From positions 1,426,001-1,490,000 of the forward strand of contig NZ_CP011144.1 in NCBI RefSeq assembly GCF_000972865.1: a stretch of DNA of 64,000 nt, written 5' to 3'. Below, piece by piece: positions 60,622 through 64,000 of the stretch. Numbering within the stretch: the first letter of the stretch is position 1; every line of letters begins with the position of its first letter. Below the pieces are notes generated by a model. That model ran no database searches and was not told the DNA's origin. It worked only from the letters and a program-made list of their open reading frames with translations. The stretch is from Pseudoxanthomonas suwonensis (lineage in GTDB: Bacteria; Pseudomonadota; Gammaproteobacteria; Xanthomonadales; Xanthomonadaceae). Made by a program: the position numbers and the translations under genes.

Positions 60622-62526
60622 CTACAGGTCGACGCCGAAGCCCATGCCCGCGGAACGCTCGTTGCCACTGAACGCACCGCCGAGCGAGAAGGACGATGAC
60701 TTCCCGACCCGCTTCCCGTACCCGATCGAAAGCGCGCGCTCTCCGCCCTGGAAGCCGGCACCAACGGCAACCCGGCCACGCGGACTCTGCGTTCCCGCGG
60801 CATTGATCGCCATGTTGAGCATCGCGGCGCCCATGGCACCCTGGCGCGAGATCCGGCGATCCTGCTGGTTCATGCGCTCATCCAGGCCCCAGAAGCGGTC
60901 TTCCAGCGCATCCAGGCGCCCCTTGAACGAGTCGAAGTCGACCCCGGTCAAGGCTTCGATGGCATTGTTGGTGTAGGAATTTGCCGCAGTCAGCGTGGCG
61001 GCATCGCCGGCATCGGCGTAGGTCTTGGCTTCCGCCAGGGTCTTGGCGTCTCCGGCCTCCATGTCCGTACGGATCGCCGCCTCGCGGGCGTCGGTGTAGT
61101 CGTGCGCGATCTCCACCGCGCCGCCCACCACTGTGGCGATGCGCTGGTCGGTGTAGTTGTTGGCGGCCTGGAGCGTCTGCGCGTCGCCCGCATCGGCATA
61201 GTTGCGGGCGGCGGACAGCGTCTGCGCATCGCCCGCGTCGGCATGGTCGCGGGCGCTCGACAGCGTCTGCGCATCGCCTTCCGCGGCGATATCGCGGACT
61301 TTCTGCTCGCTCACCCCGCCACCGCCACCGCTGCCGCCGCCCCCCCCGGTCTGGCCATCCAGGTCCGTGAGCTTGCTGTCCACGGCCGCCAGCGCGGCGC
61401 CCACGTTGTTGTAGCTCGCGCCCTGGATCACGTAGTTCGGCGCGGTGAAGGCGCCGTTGATGTAGACGGCGCCGCCGCCCAGCCAGCCGGCGATGCCCGC
61501 GCCCAGCTGGTTGAGCTGGGCCACGTTGACCGCATCGGTGAGCTCGGTGCCGGCGGCGAGGTTCACCAGCTGGCGCGCGCGGATGGCCGATCCGATCGAT
61601 ACGACATCGGCGCGGTCCGTGTAGGAGCCGAGGCCGATCGCGACGGAACGGGACGCGCCGATGCCGGTGTTCGCGCCCTGGCCGATCGCCACGCTGCCTC
61701 CTCCCTGCGCGAACGCATCGGCGCCGAGCGCGATGCTTTCTCCACCGACCGCCCGCGCGGAAGTACCGATGGCCACGGCCCGTCCGCCGGTCATCGCCTC
61801 GGTTCCGATGGCCACGCTGTAGCCCAACGCACTGGCGCGATCGCCGATCGCGGTCGCGTTGGCTGCCCGCGCCCGGGCATTGGAGCCGAGCGCGATCGAG
61901 TTGGGACTGTTCTCCGACACGAGCGAGCCATGTCCCACTGCGAGCGATCGACTTGAGCCTTCCTGGATCAAGGTACGGCCGTCCATGCCATCGGCAGCGC
62001 CCAGGGCGATGCTGTAGTCCGCCCCCTGAAGAATACTCGCGCCGACGCCGTACGCGGCGGATTGCGCGCTGTTCACAAGGTTCGAGATGCCCATGGCCGT
62101 GCTCGAACTGCCATAGACCGCGTTGTCCACGCCGAAGGCAGCACTGTGTTCGCCGACGGCAACGTTGAACCGCCCGAAGGCGTTGCTTCCCCATCCGTTG
62201 GCGGAATTCATGTAACCGAAGGCCGAGCTCTCCGTGCCAACCGCCTCGTTCCTGTTGCCGAACGCGCTGGCGTTCAGGGCTCTGGCGCCGTTCCTCAGGC
62301 CGAACGCGCTGCTGAGTACCTCGTCCGCCACGTTCTCTTTGCCGAACGCGACCGCGTTCGTTCCCCCGGCGAGGTTGTCCTTGCCGCAGGCGACCGCACC
62401 CGTGCCTGCCGCCACACTGCCGAGTCCCGGTTCGCAGACGTCGCCGGCCCATGCCGGCGAGGCGAGGATCAGGCCGATGGTGCCGGCCATCACGGCGCGG
62501 CGCACCGCCATCCCACAATGCTTCAT
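60622..62526 (-). CDS. Trimeric autotransporter adhesin (YadA-like)
   Basis: 634 residues. Signal peptide of ~28 residues (GTIGLILASPAWA). Head of ~300 residues built from ~14-residue repeats of the type SVAIG/ESIALGADAFAQG. Neck RARQLVNLAAGTELTDAVNV with AQLNQLG. A Gly/Ser linker, then a stalk of coiled-coil repeats (YADAGDAQTL type), and a C-terminal membrane anchor of ~75 residues (GRVAVGAGFQGGERALSIGYG, ending GMGFGVDL). Three chains form one 12-strand barrel. It likely binds host or abiotic surfaces. The ATG at 62526 is used; an internal ATG at 62511 would also retain the signal peptide. Confidence 0.93.
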   Translation of the reverse strand: MKHCGMAVRRAVMAGTIGLILASPAWAGDVCEPGLGSVAAGTGAVACGKDNLAGGTNAVAFGKENVADEVLSSAFGLRNGARALNASAFGNRNEAVGTESSAFGYMNSANGWGSNAFGRFNVAVGEHSAAFGVDNAVYGSSSTAMGISNLVNSAQSAAYGVGASILQGADYSIALGAADGMDGRTLIQEGSSRSLAVGHGSLVSENSPNSIALGSNARARAANATAIGDRASALGYSVAIGTEAMTGGRAVAIGTSARAVGGESIALGADAFAQGGGSVAIGQGANTGIGASRSVAIGLGSYTDRADVVSIGSAIRARQLVNLAAGTELTDAVNVAQLNQLGAGIAGWLGGGAVYINGAFTAPNYVIQGASYNNVGAALAAVDSKLTDLDGQTGGGGGSGGGGGVSEQKVRDIAAEGDAQTLSSARDHADAGDAQTLSAARNYADAGDAQTLQAANNYTDQRIATVVGGAVEIAHDYTDAREAAIRTDMEAGDAKTLAEAKTYADAGDAATLTAANSYTNNAIEALTGVDFDSFKGRLDALEDRFWGLDERMNQQDRRISRQGAMGAAMLNMAINAAGTQSPRGRVAVGAGFQGGERALSIGYGKRVGKSSSFSLGGAFSGNERSAGMGFGVDL

Positions 62527-62650
62527 TGATCGATTCCCTGGTTGAAATGTCAGTCAAGAGACCGGCTTCGGCGCGGAGTCCACGAGGGGAGACGTGGTTT
62601 GACTCGTACGCCGAGGCCGGCCGGAAAAATGCCGGACTCGCTGGTCCAAC

Positions 62651-64000
62651 CTAGAGGCCGATGCCCACGCCCGCCGCGCCGGACCGCTCGTTGCCGCTGA
62701 AAGCGCCCGCAAGGGTGGCCGCGACGCGCGGGCTGAACGAATGCACCACGCCGACCGAAAGCGCCTGCTCGCCGCCGCTGAAGCCGACGCCGGCACCGAT
62801 CCGGGTGCGGTACTCGCCCTGCACGGCCGCGGCGCTGGCAGCCATGCCGATCATCGCGCTGCCCATCGCGCCGTGCTGGGAGATCCGGCGGTCCTGGCGG
62901 TGCAGGCGACGGTCCACCCGCTCGAAGCTGTCCTCGAGCGCCGTCAGGCGGCCGCGGAAGGAATCCCCGTCGACGCCCGTCAGGTCGTGGATAGCGTCGT
63001 TGGTATAGGCATTGGCCGCGGTCAACGTGGCGGCATCGCCGGCGTCGGCATAGTCCCTGGCGGCCGCCAGCGTCTGCGCGTCGCCCACGGCCATGTCGGT
63101 GCGGATCGCCGCCTCGCGGGTGTCGGTGTAGGTGTTCGCGGCGACCAGGGTCTGCGCGTCGCCCGCGGCCATGTCGGTGCGGATCGCGGCCTCGCGGGTG
63201 TCGGTGTACGCATTGGCGTCCGCCAGCGTCTGCGCGTCGCCGGCCGCCATGTCCGTGCGGATCGCCGCCTCGCGGGTGTCGGTGTAGCCGTTCGCGACCT
63301 GGACCGCATCGCCCGCCGCGGCCGCGATGCGCTGGTCGGTGTAGCTGTTGGCGGCCTGCAGGGTCTGCGCGTCGCCGGCATCGGCGTGGCTGCGCGCATC
63401 CTGCAGCGTCTGCGCGTCGCCGGCATCGGCATAACTGCGTGCGTCCTGCAGCGTCTGCGCGTCGCCGGCGTCGGCGTAGGCGCGCGCTTCCTGCAGCGTG
63501 GCGGCGTCGCCGGCGTCGGCGTAGTCCTGGGCGTCCTGCAGCGTCCGCGCGTCGCCGGCATCGGCATAGTCCTGCGCGTCCGCCAGGATCTGCGCATCGC
63601 CTTCCGCCGCGATGTCGCGCACCTGCTGCTCGGTGACGCCGCCATTGCCGCCGCCCTGGCCTTCCAGCGCCGTCAGCCTGTCGTCCACCGCCTTCAGGGC
63701 ATCGCCCACGTTGTCGTAGCTGGCGCCCTGGATCACGTAGTTCGGCTCGGTGAAGGCGCCGTTGGCGTACCCGGCGCCGCCGCCCAGCCAGCCGGCGAGG
63801 CCGGCGCCCAGCAGGTTGAGCTGGCCCACGTTCACGGCGTCGGTCAGTTCCGTGCCGGCAGCCACGTTCACCAGCTGGCGTGCGTTGCCCGCCGAGCCGA
63901 TCGACACCACGTCGTCCCGGTTGGCGACCGAGTTGGCGCCGATGGCCACGCTGTTGTTGCCGGTCACCACCGCGTCGTCGCTGCCGTCGTCGGCGCCATC
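62651..64000 (-). CDS. Trimeric autotransporter adhesin (YadA-like), 5' end outside the window
   Basis: At least 450 residues of the C-terminal part; the frame is open to the window edge, so the start is missing. Head end VTGNNSVAIGANSVANRDDV, neck NARQLVNVAAGTELTDAVNV, linker, a long stalk of at least a dozen copies of a 15-residue unit (YADAGDAQTLQDARS type, also YTDTREAAIRTDMAAGDAQ) and a membrane anchor ending AAGVGIGL. Paralogous to the next adhesin gene, 124 bases downstream. The stalk repeats are nearly identical in DNA (63040-63600). Confidence 0.92.
   Translation of the reverse strand, partial: DGADDGSDDAVVTGNNSVAIGANSVANRDDVVSIGSAGNARQLVNVAAGTELTDAVNVGQLNLLGAGLAGWLGGGAGYANGAFTEPNYVIQGASYDNVGDALKAVDDRLTALEGQGGGNGGVTEQQVRDIAAEGDAQILADAQDYADAGDARTLQDAQDYADAGDAATLQEARAYADAGDAQTLQDARSYADAGDAQTLQDARSHADAGDAQTLQAANSYTDQRIAAAAGDAVQVANGYTDTREAAIRTDMAAGDAQTLADANAYTDTREAAIRTDMAAGDAQTLVAANTYTDTREAAIRTDMAVGDAQTLAAARDYADAGDAATLTAANAYTNDAIHDLTGVDGDSFRGRLTALEDSFERVDRRLHRQDRRISQHGAMGSAMIGMAASAAAVQGEYRTRIGAGVGFSGGEQALSVGVVHSFSPRVAATLAGAFSGNERSGAAGVGIGL

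Overview
The window is high-GC DNA from a gammaproteobacterium of the Xanthomonadaceae/Lysobacteraceae (Luteimonas, Lysobacter or Pseudoxanthomonas-like). Evidence: a Clp-type CRP/FNR regulator nearly identical in its recognisable stretches to Xanthomonas Clp, a dihydrolipoamide dehydrogenase carrying N-terminal lipoyl domains, many interspersed TGTAGGAGC...GCTCCTACA palindromic elements, and TGAACCTGACCCC motifs. The genus is an inference from gene content; no rRNA gene is present. All gene assignments come from reading motifs by eye, with no database search.

Layout. 1-535: cluster of short TGAACCTGACCCC repeats. 536-3235: large acyl-CoA synthetase/GNAT fusion (Pat-type protein lysine acetyltransferase). 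3452-12812: complete cbb3 oxidase cluster ccoNOQP, a 98-residue membrane protein, ccoG, fixH, ccoI, ccoS and a TauE/SafE-like gene, behind a perfect FNR/Anr box. 12854-15971: diguanylate cyclase, tRNA-Gln, rpsI-rplM and coq7. 16074-26740: a guanidine locus. 26961-32741: speD, clp, a TSUP permease, a HAD phosphatase, trpC, a small monooxygenase-like gene and trpD. 32742-33998: gene-free, repeat-rich DNA. 33999-41501: complete atp operon (atpIBEFHAGDC). 42010-45612: pyruvate dehydrogenase E2 and E3. 46035-49697: ompW, a YiiX-like hydrolase, an EamA transporter and a hypothetical membrane gene, with repeats between. 49646-64000: an accessory region with two paralogous barrel/Ig-like surface proteins, two methyltransferases, PaiB-like, AraC and CPBP-protease genes, a GNAT enzyme, and two trimeric autotransporter adhesins, the second cut by the window edge.

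The most coherent system is the guanidine locus. One operon on the minus strand encodes an ABC importer (lipoprotein, permease, ATPase), two DUF1989 proteins (carboxyguanidine deiminase subunits), a biotin-dependent carboxylase and allophanate hydrolase. Its leader contains a clear guanidine-I (ykkC) riboswitch at 26596-26699. Just downstream, a Gdx/SugE guanidinium exporter has its own guanidine-II (mini-ykkC) riboswitch at 16463-16514, made of two hairpins with ACGA tetraloops. The second hairpin is mutually exclusive with an intrinsic terminator. Uptake plus degradation to ammonia, and export, thus appear to be controlled by two unrelated RNA sensors of the same ligand within 10 kb.

Other points of note: a 35-codon in-frame tandem duplication of the phosphorylation motif DKTGTLT in the copper ATPase CcoI; an E3 with two lipoyl domains beside an E2 with one; surface-protein paralogues differing by insertion of an OmpA-like domain and expansion of near-identical Ig-like repeats; and dispersed palindromic elements that supply the stop codon of four separate genes.
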